From assembly GCA_963785745.1 (NCBI GenBank), contig CAWAWR010000024.1, positions 248,001-312,000 on the forward strand: a DNA stretch of 64,000 nucleotides, read 5' to 3'. Each line of letters begins with the position of its first letter. Positions within the stretch are counted from its first letter, which is position 1. The position numbers were made by a program, and so were the translations under genes. Shown one piece after another: positions 34,486 through 43,450 of this stretch. This DNA is from VAZQ01 sp963785745. Lineage in GTDB: Bacteria > Pseudomonadota > Alphaproteobacteria > Rhizobiales > Xanthobacteraceae. The notes under the pieces were generated by a model. It was not told where the DNA came from. It saw only the letters and a list, made by a program, of their open reading frames with translations, and made no database searches.

Positions 34486-35914
34486 ATGGCCGTCAGGATT
34501 CGCAAGAGCGTCTGGTCGTTGCCGCCGGGAGACCCAAGCCTGGATTGGTTTCGTAAGGCGGTCGACGCACTGATCCCGCGACCGGCGAGCAACCCGAGCA
34601 GCTGGCGATACCTTGCCGCGATTCACGGCGTCCCGGACAACCTGACGGTGCCACCCGACGCCGACCAGTTCTGGGATCAGTGCCAGCACCAGAGTTGGTT
34701 CTTCCTGTCGTGGCATCGCGGCTATATCGCCAGCTTTGAAGCGGTCATCGCCCAGACCATCGTCGAGCTTGGCGGGCCCGCCGAATGGGCATTGCCCTAC
34801 TGGGACTATAGCGACGCGTCGAATCCCAACGCGCGGCTGATGCATCCGGATTTTTTCAACCGGCGCCTCGCCGATGGCAGTCCCAACGCGTTGTGGTCGC
34901 GGCGCGCACAGGCTCAGAACGGCAACTTCAGTTTCGGATCAACCACGGTGGCGCTCGGTGCGTTGCAATTCCAGAATTTCACGAACCCGAGTGCCGGTGC
35001 TCCCGGCTTTGGCGGACCGGCAACCGGTTTCAGCCATTTCGGCGGCGTCAATGGCGCGCTCGAAAATTCGCGCCCACAACCGCATCCATGTACAGATCGG
35101 TGGCCAGAGCGGCTTCATGAGCGATCCCGCGACGGCGGCGCTCGATCCGATCTTCTGGCTGCATCACTGCAACATCGACCGGCTCTGGGAGGTATGGCGC
35201 AACCAGGGACCGGAGTTCCGCAACCCGACCAGTCCGCAGTGGCTATCGGCCGTCACCTTCGACATGCACGACGGCGACGGCAATCCATTCACGTTCGCGA
35301 GCAGCGACATGCTCGATACGACCCGGATACTGCACGGCTACCGTTATGATACGGTGCCGGTTGCACAGGAGCCGGGGGCACCGTCGCCGTTGGAGGGCGT
35401 CACCGTGGCTGAAGGCCGCAATCCGGAACTGGTGGGCGCGAATGAAGGTCCGATCCCGCTGCAAGGCGACGTCACCCGCACGACTGTGACGTTGCAGCCG
35501 CAAGCGCTTGAACGGCGTGGCCTGGAGAGCACCGTGGCGCCGCGCGTCTATCTCAATCTCGAAAATATCACCGGCACCGGCATCCCGGGCGACTTCAATG
35601 TCTTCATCGACATGCCCGGAGACCACGAGCCGCCTGCCCTCGCCGGCGTGATGACCACGTTCGGGCTTGAACGCGCCACCGACCCGGCCGGCCGCCACGG
35701 CGGTAGCGGCCTCAATCAGGTGTTCGAGATCACCGAGCTCGCGCAAAGGCTCGGACTGACGCAAGGCACGGTTTCACGACTTCAGGTGTCGTTCGTGCGC
35801 GAGGGGTTGGCGCAGACCGAAGAAGCGGTCCCGCCCGGGCTCGAGGACTTCGTGCAAGCGGCGCCTGCGGCATCCGACATCAAAGTCGGGCGCGTGAGCC
35901 TCTATTACGAATGA
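34486..35914 (+). pseudogene. tyrosinase/polyphenol oxidase, one frameshift
   Basis: ATG 34486 (GGGAGGG 8 bases upstream) starts a tyrosinase-type copper enzyme. CuA histidines appear in YLAAIHG and QHQSWFFLSWHRGYIASFE; CuB in HNRIHVQIGG and DPIFWLHHCNIDRLWEVW. A C-terminal beta domain (RVYLNLENITGTGIPGDFNV; KVGRVSLYYE) resembles that of plant-type polyphenol oxidases. One extra base near 35072, between GVNGALENS and HNRIH, splits the gene into two frames. Repaired length about 475 residues. No Tat signal. The stop overlaps the next start (ATGA). Confidence 0.88.
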
Positions 35915-36729
35915 CGGCGATGCACGCCGACGCAGCGCAACCAGCGCGGATCCATGAGCCTGCCTTGACGGCCGAGGCCCGGCAGGGCTTGCGCTCGCCG
36001 GCGTTCCGCTGGTCGATCGCCCCGTCGCTTGCCGCATGGTCGCTGCTGTTCCTGCTCTCGGGGCAGGACCGCACCCTGACGATATGCCTTTCGCCGCGCG
36101 CCACGCTTCTCGACGGCGCGCTCGCCGACATCGAAGCCAGACTGGCCGCCATCGATCCGGCGCGCTGGGCCGGCGAATGGACGTTGATGATCGTCGCCAT
36201 GATGTTTCCGCTGCTGGCGCCGATGATCGGCCACGTCGCCGCGCGGAGCTATGCGTTCCGGCGCGAACGTTCGGTGGCGCTGTTCGTCGCCGGCTATGCG
36301 CTGACCTGGACCGCGGCGGTGACGATGGCGAGCATCGTGCTGGTCGTGGCCCGTTCCGGCTTTGCACTGTTGGGCCTCGCGCCGCTCGCCGGATTGATCG
36401 GCTGCGCGCTCGCAGCGCTCTGGCAGATCTCCACGGCGAAGCAGCGCGCGATCAACCGCTGCCACGGTACGGCGCCATTACGGCCCGCGGGATTCGACGC
36501 CGACCGCGACGCCATCCAATTCGGACTGCTGCACGGAAGCCGCTGCGTGCGCGCCTGCCTTCCGACGATGGTCCTGCCACTGCTCGGCAGCCACGGCATC
36601 GGCGCCATGGCCGTCATCTTCGCGATCCTGCTCGCGGAGCGCGCGCGTCTAACACCGCAATATGGGCTGTCCGCAATCGTGCTGCTGTTGCTCGGCCTGA
36701 CGACGGTAATGCAGACGGCGTCCGGCTGA
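35911..36729 (+). CDS. DUF2182 integral membrane protein
   Basis: A 272-residue protein with about six membrane helices. WTLMIVAMMFPLLAPMIGHV, ALFVAGYALTWTAAVTMASI and AIQFGLLHGSRCVRACLPTM, VLPLLGSHG match DUF2182, a group of predicted metal-binding membrane proteins (the cysteine and histidine in LLHGSRCVRAC are candidate ligands). Its ATG overlaps the tyrosinase stop by 4 bases (ATGA), so translation is probably coupled. A copper-related role for the tyrosinase is a reasonable guess; nothing in the sequence proves it. Confidence 0.8.
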   Translation: MTAMHADAAQPARIHEPALTAEARQGLRSPAFRWSIAPSLAAWSLLFLLSGQDRTLTICLSPRATLLDGALADIEARLAAIDPARWAGEWTLMIVAMMFPLLAPMIGHVAARSYAFRRERSVALFVAGYALTWTAAVTMASIVLVVARSGFALLGLAPLAGLIGCALAALWQISTAKQRAINRCHGTAPLRPAGFDADRDAIQFGLLHGSRCVRACLPTMVLPLLGSHGIGAMAVIFAILLAERARLTPQYGLSAIVLLLLGLTTVMQTASG

Positions 36730-36749
36730 GTGCGGTTCGCCGAAGCGGG

Positions 36750-36950
36750 CTACCGAAACGTCCAGAATCCGCCCCACCACAGGAAGCCGGCAAACAAGCC
36801 GATATACGCGGCTTCGGTCAGGACGATGCCGAGCACGCCATGTTGCTTCCGCGCGCGGCTGTCCTGCAGGTCGGCGTAGATGACGCGCACGGCGCGCACG
36901 ACAAGAAGGAAGATCACTCCGAACTGCGGAATGTTGGCCACCCATGTCAT
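36750..36950 (-). CDS. small membrane protein
   Basis: A 66-residue product with two hydrophobic helices (MTWVANIPQFGVIFLLVVRA; GIVLTEAAYIGLFAGFLWWG) and a basic middle loop. GGAGAA lies 7 bases before ATG 36950. It is downstream of the DOPA dioxygenase-like gene on the same strand (24 bases) and converges with DUF2182. No family recognised. Confidence 0.6.
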   Translation of the reverse strand: MTWVANIPQFGVIFLLVVRAVRVIYADLQDSRARKQHGVLGIVLTEAAYIGLFAGFLWWGGFWTFR

Positions 36951-36974
36951 CGAGGTTCTCCGTGCGCGGGCGCT

Positions 36975-37346
36975 TCAGTCGCGGTTCTTGAACTGCTCAA
37001 GCCGTAGCGGCAACATGCCGCCGAACCAAGCGGCGTGCGCGGTGTGATCGCGATAGGCATTGCCTGTTTCCGGATGCAGCAGGACGGTCAGGCCGTCGCG
37101 ATTGAGCATCAGCCACGGCACGAACGACGCCAGCAGCTCGGCCGGGAATGCGACCTGATACATCGATTGTGGATGCGGGCCGACCAGTTCGTCGTGCCAG
37201 CGTCCGAGCACGGCCTGCGGGAACGCGGCGCCGATACCTGCGCGCAGCCGCTCGGCGCGATCACGCGTCGCGGCGGGATCGTAATAGATGTGAGCGTGAT
37301 AAGCCTCGATCGCATGCGGATCGGCGGCGGTCGCGTCGTGAGGCAT
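36975..37346 (-). CDS. DOPA 4,5-dioxygenase-family protein
   Basis: A 123-residue protein of the DOPA dioxygenase family, non-heme iron enzymes that open the ring of L-DOPA or related catechols (betalain route in some organisms). Family marks: AIEAYHAHIYYDPAATRDRA, VGPHPQSMYQVAFPAE, MLNRDGLTVLLHPETG and YRDHTAHAAWFGG. The histidines in YHAHIYY, GPHP and LLHP are candidate iron ligands. Start ATG 37346, with GGAGA upstream. It lies 246 bases beyond DUF2182, on the opposite strand to tyrosinase. Confidence 0.85.
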   Translation of the reverse strand: MPHDATAADPHAIEAYHAHIYYDPAATRDRAERLRAGIGAAFPQAVLGRWHDELVGPHPQSMYQVAFPAELLASFVPWLMLNRDGLTVLLHPETGNAYRDHTAHAAWFGGMLPLRLEQFKNRD

Positions 37347-37531
37347 CGAAGGTCTCCGGATCGGCCTGCGCGCGACTGTAAGCGCGCCCGGCAGACCGGG
37401 CAACGGCAATGCTGCGAACGTCAACGGACATCAGCAAGCATCGTCCCCGGATCAGTCGCATCCGATCCGGGCAACCATGTCGCCGTTGCTACGCTTCACC
37501 ACATTACGCGGCTACTACGCGCTGCGCCCGC

Positions 37532-38005
37532 TCAGCCGGTCTTCATCTTCAGAGCAGCCGAGCGCCACGGCACGAACAGGCAACGCGTGTTGGCGCCGGT
37601 GTGCCTGATCCACTTGCCGCCGGCCGTGTCGTAGTCGCACGCACAGCGGTAGAACTTGCCGTCCGGCGACCAGTTCGTGCGCTCCCGCACCTGGCCGGTG
37701 GCGAGCACCTGCCACTTGTCGTCCGGCAGCGACGCGAGATCCTTCTCCGCCACTTCCCAACAGCAGTCATTGGTGACGCAACAATACGCAGGAATCCACG
37801 ACAGCAGCCATGGATTGGAGTGGTACTCGTTCGCAACGGTGACTCCGACGACCGCCAGTGCCGCAATCGCGGCGATCGTCAACATGGTGATGGCTTGCAC
37901 GACGTTGAAACGCCGCAAGCCTGGCACGACCCCGCTACGCCGGGGCTGGGATGCCGTCTCACGCACACGCGACATCCCGTCGAAGTTGGTCAGTAAAAGT
38001 GACAT
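37532..38005 (-). CDS. membrane-anchored cysteine-rich protein
   Basis: A 157-residue protein with one membrane helix (AITMLTIAAIAALAVVGVTV, residues about 38-58) and a cysteine-rich exported or cytoplasmic domain: PAYCCVTNDCCWEVAEKDL, YRCACDYDTAGGKW, TRCLFVPWRS. The CC-x5-CC pattern and the C-terminal FVP-like segment recall a family of uncharacterised proteins in Bradyrhizobium. The start is ambiguous (ATG 38005 or 37975). Confidence 0.6.
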   Translation of the reverse strand: MSLLLTNFDGMSRVRETASQPRRSGVVPGLRRFNVVQAITMLTIAAIAALAVVGVTVANEYHSNPWLLSWIPAYCCVTNDCCWEVAEKDLASLPDDKWQVLATGQVRERTNWSPDGKFYRCACDYDTAGGKWIRHTGANTRCLFVPWRSAALKMKTG

Positions 38006-38375
38006 GGCTTTTCTTGCTTGGCCTGAGTGGTCCCGGCTTCATCACCAATGCAAGCGGCGGGCCAGAGAACAGATGCGCTAATAACGCCGTTTTGCTGGGG
38101 TTTTGCGTTTCATGCGGCGGTATGAAGTCACCGGGACGAGGTTCAAAAGCGTGCACAAAGAAGCGGCACGAAGCGCCTGCTCTTCATGCCGCCGCTTGAA
38201 TGCAACCGATTGCCAGGCGAACCGCTGCGATCACAGTGTGCGAGATCGTTGCTACGACGCTGCCGCGCCGGGTATCACATTTGCGGCCAGCTCTTCTGGC
38301 ATTGTCACGCTCTTCGAGCATCATCACGACCAATCAATCCTCAATAACGCAATTTAATGCAGGGTCTGGAACGCC
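38006..38375. other. 370-base intergenic region, AT-richer
   Basis: No convincing gene; frames are short and lack coding pattern. The region is clearly less GC-rich than its flanks. It could hold regulatory sites for the SRPBCC gene, but no clear motif is visible. Confidence 0.4.
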
Positions 38376-38915
38376 ATGATCAAGAAAATCCTCCTCGGTT
38401 TCGCCGCTCTGATCGTCGTCTTCCTCATCGTCGTCGCTTTGCAGCCCAACGAATATCGAGTCGCGCGCACCGCGGCCGTTGCCGCCGCGCCGGAACGGGT
38501 GTTCGCGCAGGTGAACGACTTCCACAATTGGGAGGCCTGGTCGCCCTGGGCGAAGCTCGATCCCAACGCCAAGGCGACGTTCGAAGGACCGCGATCCGGC
38601 CAAGGCGCGGTGTTCATCTGGGCCGGCAACAATGAGATCGGCGAAGGCCGCATGACCGTGACAGAGAGCCGCCCGAGCGACCTGATCCGCATCAAGCTCG
38701 ACTTCGTGAAGCCGATGGAGGGGACGAGCGACGTCGAGTTCACGTTCAAGCCGCAGGGCAACGACACCGCCGTCACCTGGACCATGAGCGGCCGCAACAA
38801 TTTCATCGGCAAGGCGATCTGCCTGTTCATGAACCAGGACAAGATGCTCGGCGGCTATTTCGAGAAAGGCCTCGCCAGCCTGAAATCGGTGGTCGAAGGC
38901 GCACGCAAGACCTGA
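38376..38915 (+). CDS. SRPBCC/polyketide cyclase-like membrane-anchored protein
   Basis: A 179-residue protein: an N-terminal helix (KKILLGFAALIVVFLIVVAL) followed by a SRPBCC (START-like) domain (TAAVAAAPERVFAQVNDFHN, WEAWSPWAKLDPNAKATFEG, KPQGNDTAVTWTMSGRNNFI). This fold binds a hydrophobic ligand in a deep pocket. It is typical of single-gene SRPBCC proteins in soil bacteria, ligand unknown. Starts at ATG 38376 and converges with the Bug gene 17 bases later. Confidence 0.85.
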   Translation: MIKKILLGFAALIVVFLIVVALQPNEYRVARTAAVAAAPERVFAQVNDFHNWEAWSPWAKLDPNAKATFEGPRSGQGAVFIWAGNNEIGEGRMTVTESRPSDLIRIKLDFVKPMEGTSDVEFTFKPQGNDTAVTWTMSGRNNFIGKAICLFMNQDKMLGGYFEKGLASLKSVVEGARKT

Positions 38916-38932
38916 CGCGCGATAGCGCTGGG

Positions 38933-39922
38933 CTATTGCGCCGCGCCGCTGGCAAGCAACGGTTCCCGCCAGGTCGCAAGCTCGGTCTTGACCAGCTTCG
39001 CAACGTATTCCGGATTGCGGCGTTCCGGCGCCGAGACCTGCAGGCCGATCTCTTGAAGCCGCTTGGCCACCGCCGGGATATCGACGACGTCGCTGGTCGC
39101 CTTCGCGAGCCGGCGCACGATCGCGTCCGGCGTGCCCTTGGGGAAGAAGAAGGCGTTCCACGCATCGACGTCGAAATCCTTGAGCCCCTGCTCGTCCGCG
39201 GTGGCGAGATCGGGCAGCGCTGCGTTGCGCCGCGACGACAAGATCGCGAGCGGTTTCACCAGCCCCGACTGGATCGGCGGGATCGCGGTCGAGATGATGT
39301 CGCAGAGATAGTCGACGCGGCCGCCGATAAGGTCCTGCAGTGCCGGTGCGGTGCCGCGATACGGAATGTGGGTGATCTCGACGCCGATGGCGCTGTTGAG
39401 CAGGACACAGACGACATGCGAGGCCGAGCCGGCGCCCGCCGAGGCGAATTGCAGCTTGTCCCGGTTGGCGCGGAGCTGCGCGCTGAATTCGCCGAGCGTC
39501 GCCGCCGGGAAATCCTTGCGCACCAGCAAGACGGCGGAATTCTCCACAAACGCCGCGACCGGCGCGAACTCGGTCACGGCGTCGTACATCGGCTTCTTGC
39601 TGAGGATCTGGCTGTAGATGTGCGTGCTGCGGTTGCCGTGCAGGAAGGTGTAGCCGTCGGGCGCCGCCTTGGCGACGCGGTTGCCGCCCATCATGCTGCC
39701 GGCGCCGCTGACGTTCTCGACGATCACCTGCTGCCCGAGATTTTCCGTGAGCCGCGCCGCCATGATGCGCGCGGCGGTGTCGACCGGACCGCCGGCGGCG
39801 AACGGCACCACCAGCGTCACCGGACGCGTCGGCCACTCCTGCGCCAGTGCAGGCGACGCCAGCATCGACAGGAGAATAGCGAGCGAAACCAGGGAGCCGC
39901 GATCTATGCTTTTTGCAGGCAT
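38933..39922 (-). CDS. Bug/TctC-type receptor
   Basis: A 329-residue receptor. Signal peptide SLVSLAILLSMLASPALAQ, then WPTRPVTLVVPFAAGGPVDT, VIVENVSGAGSMMGGNRVAK, HIPYRGTAPALQDLIGGRVD and YLCDIISTAIPPIQSGLV. ATG 39922 is chosen because GGGAG lies 5 bases upstream; ATGs at 39934 and 39964 are further from a site. The fold captures carboxylates in the periplasm, ligand unknown. No transporter subunits nearby. Confidence 0.9.
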   Translation of the reverse strand: MPAKSIDRGSLVSLAILLSMLASPALAQEWPTRPVTLVVPFAAGGPVDTAARIMAARLTENLGQQVIVENVSGAGSMMGGNRVAKAAPDGYTFLHGNRSTHIYSQILSKKPMYDAVTEFAPVAAFVENSAVLLVRKDFPAATLGEFSAQLRANRDKLQFASAGAGSASHVVCVLLNSAIGVEITHIPYRGTAPALQDLIGGRVDYLCDIISTAIPPIQSGLVKPLAILSSRRNAALPDLATADEQGLKDFDVDAWNAFFFPKGTPDAIVRRLAKATSDVVDIPAVAKRLQEIGLQVSAPERRNPEYVAKLVKTELATWREPLLASGAAQ

Positions 39923-40044
39923 GTCGTCTCCCATCGGGCGGCCCGTCTTCGCGCGAGCGGCCATTGCGGTGAGCCTAGCGCGGCGGTTCGCGCCATGACA
40001 AACGCAGGAATGTCGCGGCCGAGGACGGCGGCAGCGGAATTATC

Positions 40045-40734
40045 CTAGAACCGGAGCATCCGGAGCCAGCGGGCGACGTCGAGCAGCGTCGCCAGCGCGG
40101 CGGCCACATAGGTATAGGCGGCGGCCTTGAGCACGCGGCGCGCCGCCGGCAGATCGCCGACGCCGAGATAGCGCCCGCGCGCCAGCACCGGCAGCGCCTT
40201 GCCGAAGCTCGCGTCGAACTCGACCGGCAGCGTCGTCACATGCACCGCGACACGGATCGTAAGCAGGGCCAGGCCGGCAAGGATCTGCAAGATCAGCAGG
40301 GCCGGGATGTGCACGAAGGCGAACACCACCGGCGCCAGCAGCAGGATGATGCTCGCCAGCCGGTCGATCCAGGTGAGGTTCTTGACCAGTTGATAGCGCC
40401 GCGTGAAGGCCGGCTCGCCGCGCGCGTGCTGCACCGCATGCGACACCTCGTGCGCCGCCACCGCCACGGCGGCGATCGAGCGGCCGTCATGATGCGGCGG
40501 CGTGAGCCGCACCGCGAGCGCGTCAGGATCGTAGTGGTCGCCGAGGTCGGTCTGCTCGACCGTTACCTGCTGCAATCCGGCTTCATCGAGGAGATGGCGC
40601 GCGAGCTCCGCGCCCGTGCCGGGCAGGTCGGGCCGGTCGCCGGCATGCTCGGCCAGCACATGACGCACCCACCACTGCGGGCCGAATACCGCCGCGAACA
40701 GCAGAAGCGCACCGAAAGCGAGGAGGACGGGCAT
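40045..40734 (-). CDS. zinc metallopeptidase-like membrane protein (YugP type)
   Basis: A 229-residue membrane protein with about four helices and the zinc site HEVSH in AAVAVAAHEVSHAVQHARGE (His at about 95 and 99), plus a likely third ligand nearer the C-terminus (EFDASFGK). This matches the YugP family of membrane zinc metallopeptidases, poorly studied. The ORF from ATG 40734 fits the family length. The next gene on the same strand is the lysine/alanine-rich protein, 51 bases away. Confidence 0.83.
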   Translation of the reverse strand: MPVLLAFGALLLFAAVFGPQWWVRHVLAEHAGDRPDLPGTGAELARHLLDEAGLQQVTVEQTDLGDHYDPDALAVRLTPPHHDGRSIAAVAVAAHEVSHAVQHARGEPAFTRRYQLVKNLTWIDRLASIILLLAPVVFAFVHIPALLILQILAGLALLTIRVAVHVTTLPVEFDASFGKALPVLARGRYLGVGDLPAARRVLKAAAYTYVAAALATLLDVARWLRMLRF

Positions 40735-40785
40735 GGGCGATGGTCACCAATTGTCACCGCACCTCGCAGCGGAGATGGCGGACAA

Positions 40786-41070
40786 TCAGTCGCGCCCGTC
40801 TTTCTTCTGGTCGCTCAGCCAGTCCGAGAGAGGCTTAGGCTTCGCCTTGGTTGCCTTGGCGGCCTTCTTCTTGGCCGGAGCCTTCTTGGCCGGCGCAGGC
40901 GGGGCGGCAGCCTCGCGCGCCAGGCGCGCCGCCCGCAATTTTTCCGTCCTGAGCCGCAGGGCGGCCGCTTCCGCCTCGTAGTCGAGCATGGCCTTCTTGC
41001 CATCCTCGGCCTGCTGCAATTTCCGCAATTCCGCGCTTGCCTTGTTGTCACTCTTAACGTCGTCGGCCAT
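40786..41070 (-). CDS. small lysine- and alanine-rich protein
   Basis: A 94-residue protein: a helical N-terminal half (DDVKSDNKASAELRKLQQAE, LRLRTEKLRAARLAREA) and a low-complexity tail of AKKAPAKKKAAK type, as in histone-like or DNA-coating proteins. CAGGAG lies close before ATG 41070. Similar small proteins with the RTEKLRA-RLA motif are common in Rhizobiales and are not characterised. Function unknown. Confidence 0.7.
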   Translation of the reverse strand: MADDVKSDNKASAELRKLQQAEDGKKAMLDYEAEAAALRLRTEKLRAARLAREAAAPPAPAKKAPAKKKAAKATKAKPKPLSDWLSDQKKDGRD

Positions 41071-41168
41071 GCCTGCTCCTGTCGGCGGGATTTCTCCCCT
41101 GTCCGCCTAGCCAGTAGCACGCGAATAAGGCCGATTGCAGTGTCTTTTTTTCGGCGGATGGGCGTCGC

Positions 41169-42086
41169 CTAGGCCCATTTAAGCTTCTCCTGAATGGAGC
41201 GGCCCAGCACCCAGTCCTTGTCGCTCTCCGACATGAAGTCGATCGTCTCGGTGAAATGGGTAAGGCGCTGACGCCAGGTCCCGCGGTGTTGTCCGTTGGT
41301 CGTGTCGGTTCCCCAGTGACAGCGCTGCGGCCCATAGGCGTCGAACACGCGCTTGATATGCGGAGTCAGGTCCTTGTACGGGTACGGCTCGAGTGACGAA
41401 TTGGGCAGGTTCGACAGCTTGACGCTGACGTTCGGATATTTCGCCAGCGCGACGGTGTGACCGATCATCTCCGCCATCAGCCCCTTCTGCGCGATCGCGG
41501 TATTGACGCCCATGTGGTCGACGATGAGCGGCAGCTCCGGATTGCGCTGGGCAATCGGGTCGAACAGGTTCACCAGGCCGAACGCCAGGAACATGACCGG
41601 CAGCCGCGCCTTCGCGGCCTCCGGCCAGAACCAGTCGGCCGTGCCGTCCTTGAGCCACGCCTGCGTCTCCGGCGTGTTGAATGTCACCCGGACGCCGAGC
41701 ATGCCCGGCTGTTCTTTCCATTTCGGCAGCAGCGCCGCCGATTTCGGATTTTGCAAGGGAATGCGGCCCATGACGGCGAAACGGTCGGGATAGCGCTTGT
41801 GGGCTTCGAGCGCATAGTCGTTGCGGTCGTTCAGCGTCGGCGGAACGATAACTACGCGATCGACCCCGGCCTCGTTCATGCCCGCGAGCGCCCGCTCGAT
41901 CGTGAACGGCTCCGGCAGCTGCGGCTTGGCCCCTTCGACCCATGGCCAGTCCGGCGTATTCGCCTTCCACATGTGCACCTGCGCATCGATAATCAGGCGC
42001 TTCTGCTGCGCGCGGGCCGGCACGCCGGCGGCCAGTGCCGCACCGGCGCCAAGCGTCGTGCCGATGAACTTGCGTCGTGAAAGCAT
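41169..42086 (-). CDS. amidohydrolase_2-family enzyme with Tat signal
   Basis: A 305-residue protein. The Tat motif is MLSRRKFIGTTLGAGAALA. The TIM-barrel amidohydrolase_2 part shows IDAQVHMWKANTPDWPWV, ELPLIVDHMGV and RCHWGTD; the first metal-binding His of the usual H-x-H is replaced by Gln (AQVH). The family includes lactonases and decarboxylases of aromatic or sugar acids. GGGAGGAGG precedes ATG 42086. Product predicted to be exported. Substrate unknown. Confidence 0.87.
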   Translation of the reverse strand: MLSRRKFIGTTLGAGAALAAGVPARAQQKRLIIDAQVHMWKANTPDWPWVEGAKPQLPEPFTIERALAGMNEAGVDRVVIVPPTLNDRNDYALEAHKRYPDRFAVMGRIPLQNPKSAALLPKWKEQPGMLGVRVTFNTPETQAWLKDGTADWFWPEAAKARLPVMFLAFGLVNLFDPIAQRNPELPLIVDHMGVNTAIAQKGLMAEMIGHTVALAKYPNVSVKLSNLPNSSLEPYPYKDLTPHIKRVFDAYGPQRCHWGTDTTNGQHRGTWRQRLTHFTETIDFMSESDKDWVLGRSIQEKLKWA

Positions 42087-42197
42087 GGTGATCCTCCTCC
42101 CTCATGCCGCCGCTCGGTGGCGGTGGCTTGTTTCGTTGACGACACTGTAGCAATTAGGACCACCCTGCTCCACCGCCTGCGAATACCGGCTCCGCGC

Positions 42198-42755
42198 ATG
42201 ACGACCAGCACCAACAGCGATGGGACGATCGACACCTCCCGCACCGTCGAATTCCACGCCTCGCCGTCGCGGCTCCTCACGCTGCTGGTGTTCAGCGCGA
42301 TGTCGACCGGGATCGCGGCGGTGCTGGCGTTCCGCCTGTTTCCGAACCTGCCCAGCGATCCGGCCGTTGTGTCGGCCGGCTATTCCGGGATGGCGTTCTT
42401 CAGCTTCTGCGCCGCCGTCGCGATCTGGCGGCTGCTTGCACAACGCGGACCGGTGGTGACGGTCTCGCCCGCGGGCTTGCGCGACGTGCGGGTGGCGGCC
42501 GAGCCGATCCCGTGGCGCGCGATCAAGAGCATCTCGACCTGGCAGATGCAGCGCCAGACGGTGCTGGTGGTCGCGATCGATCCGGCGGCCGAAGCGCGCC
42601 TCACACTCACCCGCCTGGCGCGCTGGACTCGCAACGTCAACCGCAAGGCCGGCGCCGACGGCCTCGTCGTCTCCGCGCAGGGGCTGACCGTCGGGTATCC
42701 TACGCTCTACTACACATGCCGCGACTACTGGGAGGCATGGCAGAAAACGCCGTGA
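42198..42755 (+). CDS. STM3941-like membrane protein
   Basis: A 185-residue protein from ATG 42198 with two membrane helices (about residues 23-43 and 57-76) and a soluble domain with PIPWRAIKSISTWQMQRQTV and TLTRLARWTRNVNRKAGADG, as in the STM3941 group. The role is unknown. It overlaps no neighbour; the carboxymuconolactone decarboxylase-like gene follows by 74 bases on the same strand. Confidence 0.65.
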   Translation: MTTSTNSDGTIDTSRTVEFHASPSRLLTLLVFSAMSTGIAAVLAFRLFPNLPSDPAVVSAGYSGMAFFSFCAAVAIWRLLAQRGPVVTVSPAGLRDVRVAAEPIPWRAIKSISTWQMQRQTVLVVAIDPAAEARLTLTRLARWTRNVNRKAGADGLVVSAQGLTVGYPTLYYTCRDYWEAWQKTP

Positions 42756-42829
42756 GGCGATTTCGCTCGCACACCATACCGGCTACGCTCCACCACTATG
42801 CAAATGCAAACCAGGGAACGAACGCCATC

Positions 42830-43375
42830 ATGAGCCGCCTTCTCGACGTCTCGCCCGACCAGCTCACCGCCGAGCAGACCAAGATCTTCGAGCAACTGGT
42901 CGCCGGACGCGGCCGCATCCTCGGCCCGTACCGGGTCTGGATCCATTCGCCGACTGTCGCCAGCGGCATGGAGCAGATCGGCACCTTCCTCAACAAGCGC
43001 TCGACATTGTCCGAGCGCGAGGTCGAGATGGTGATCGTCATGATCGCGACGCATTGGCGCGGCGAGTACGTGCAAACCGCGCATGTGCGGATGGGCTTGA
43101 AAGTCGGGCTGTCGCAGGCGGTGATCGACGCGCTGATCGCCGGCACCCAACCGCCGCTGACCGACGCGCACGAAAAGGCGGTGCACCGCTTCGCCGCCGC
43201 CATGATCGAAAGCCGGAAAGTGCCGGACGCGGAATTTGCCGAGATCGAGAAGGCGCTCGGCCGCCCCGGCATCGCCGAGGTGCTGGTGCTGATCGGCTAC
43301 TACACCTCGGTCGCCATGGCGATGAAGGTGCACGAGGTGCCGATTCCGCCGGAGTCAATAAGGGCTTCGGCCTAG
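42830..43375 (+). CDS. carboxymuconolactone decarboxylase-family protein
   Basis: A 181-residue protein of the CMD/AhpD fold: RILGPYRVWIHSPTVASGME, LNKRSTLSEREVEMVIVMIA and the loop THWRGEYVQTAHVRMGLKVG. The redox Cys of AhpD-type peroxidases (E-x2-C-x2-H) is absent, since it reads EYVQTAH. It is therefore closer to true carboxymuconolactone decarboxylases or binding proteins. ATG 42830 fits the domain start. Substrate unknown. Confidence 0.85.
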   Translation: MSRLLDVSPDQLTAEQTKIFEQLVAGRGRILGPYRVWIHSPTVASGMEQIGTFLNKRSTLSEREVEMVIVMIATHWRGEYVQTAHVRMGLKVGLSQAVIDALIAGTQPPLTDAHEKAVHRFAAAMIESRKVPDAEFAEIEKALGRPGIAEVLVLIGYYTSVAMAMKVHEVPIPPESIRASA

Positions 43376-43450
43376 GACATGTTGTCTGATGTCGCGGGCG
43401 TTGCGCCCGCGCTAGAATGAAAACAATAAATCTTGAGGGAGAGAACGACC

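Noticed and set aside
38006..38375. AT-richer gap as the edge of a prophage or island
   Set aside because: No integrase, direct repeats or tRNA lie near; the flanking genes are ordinary chromosomal types.
41169..42086. Loss of metal-binding His in the amidohydrolase (AQVH for H-x-H) as a sign of inactivation
   Set aside because: Gln at this place is, to my knowledge, seen in other amidohydrolase_2 proteins, and the rest of the site is intact; not reported as an anomaly.
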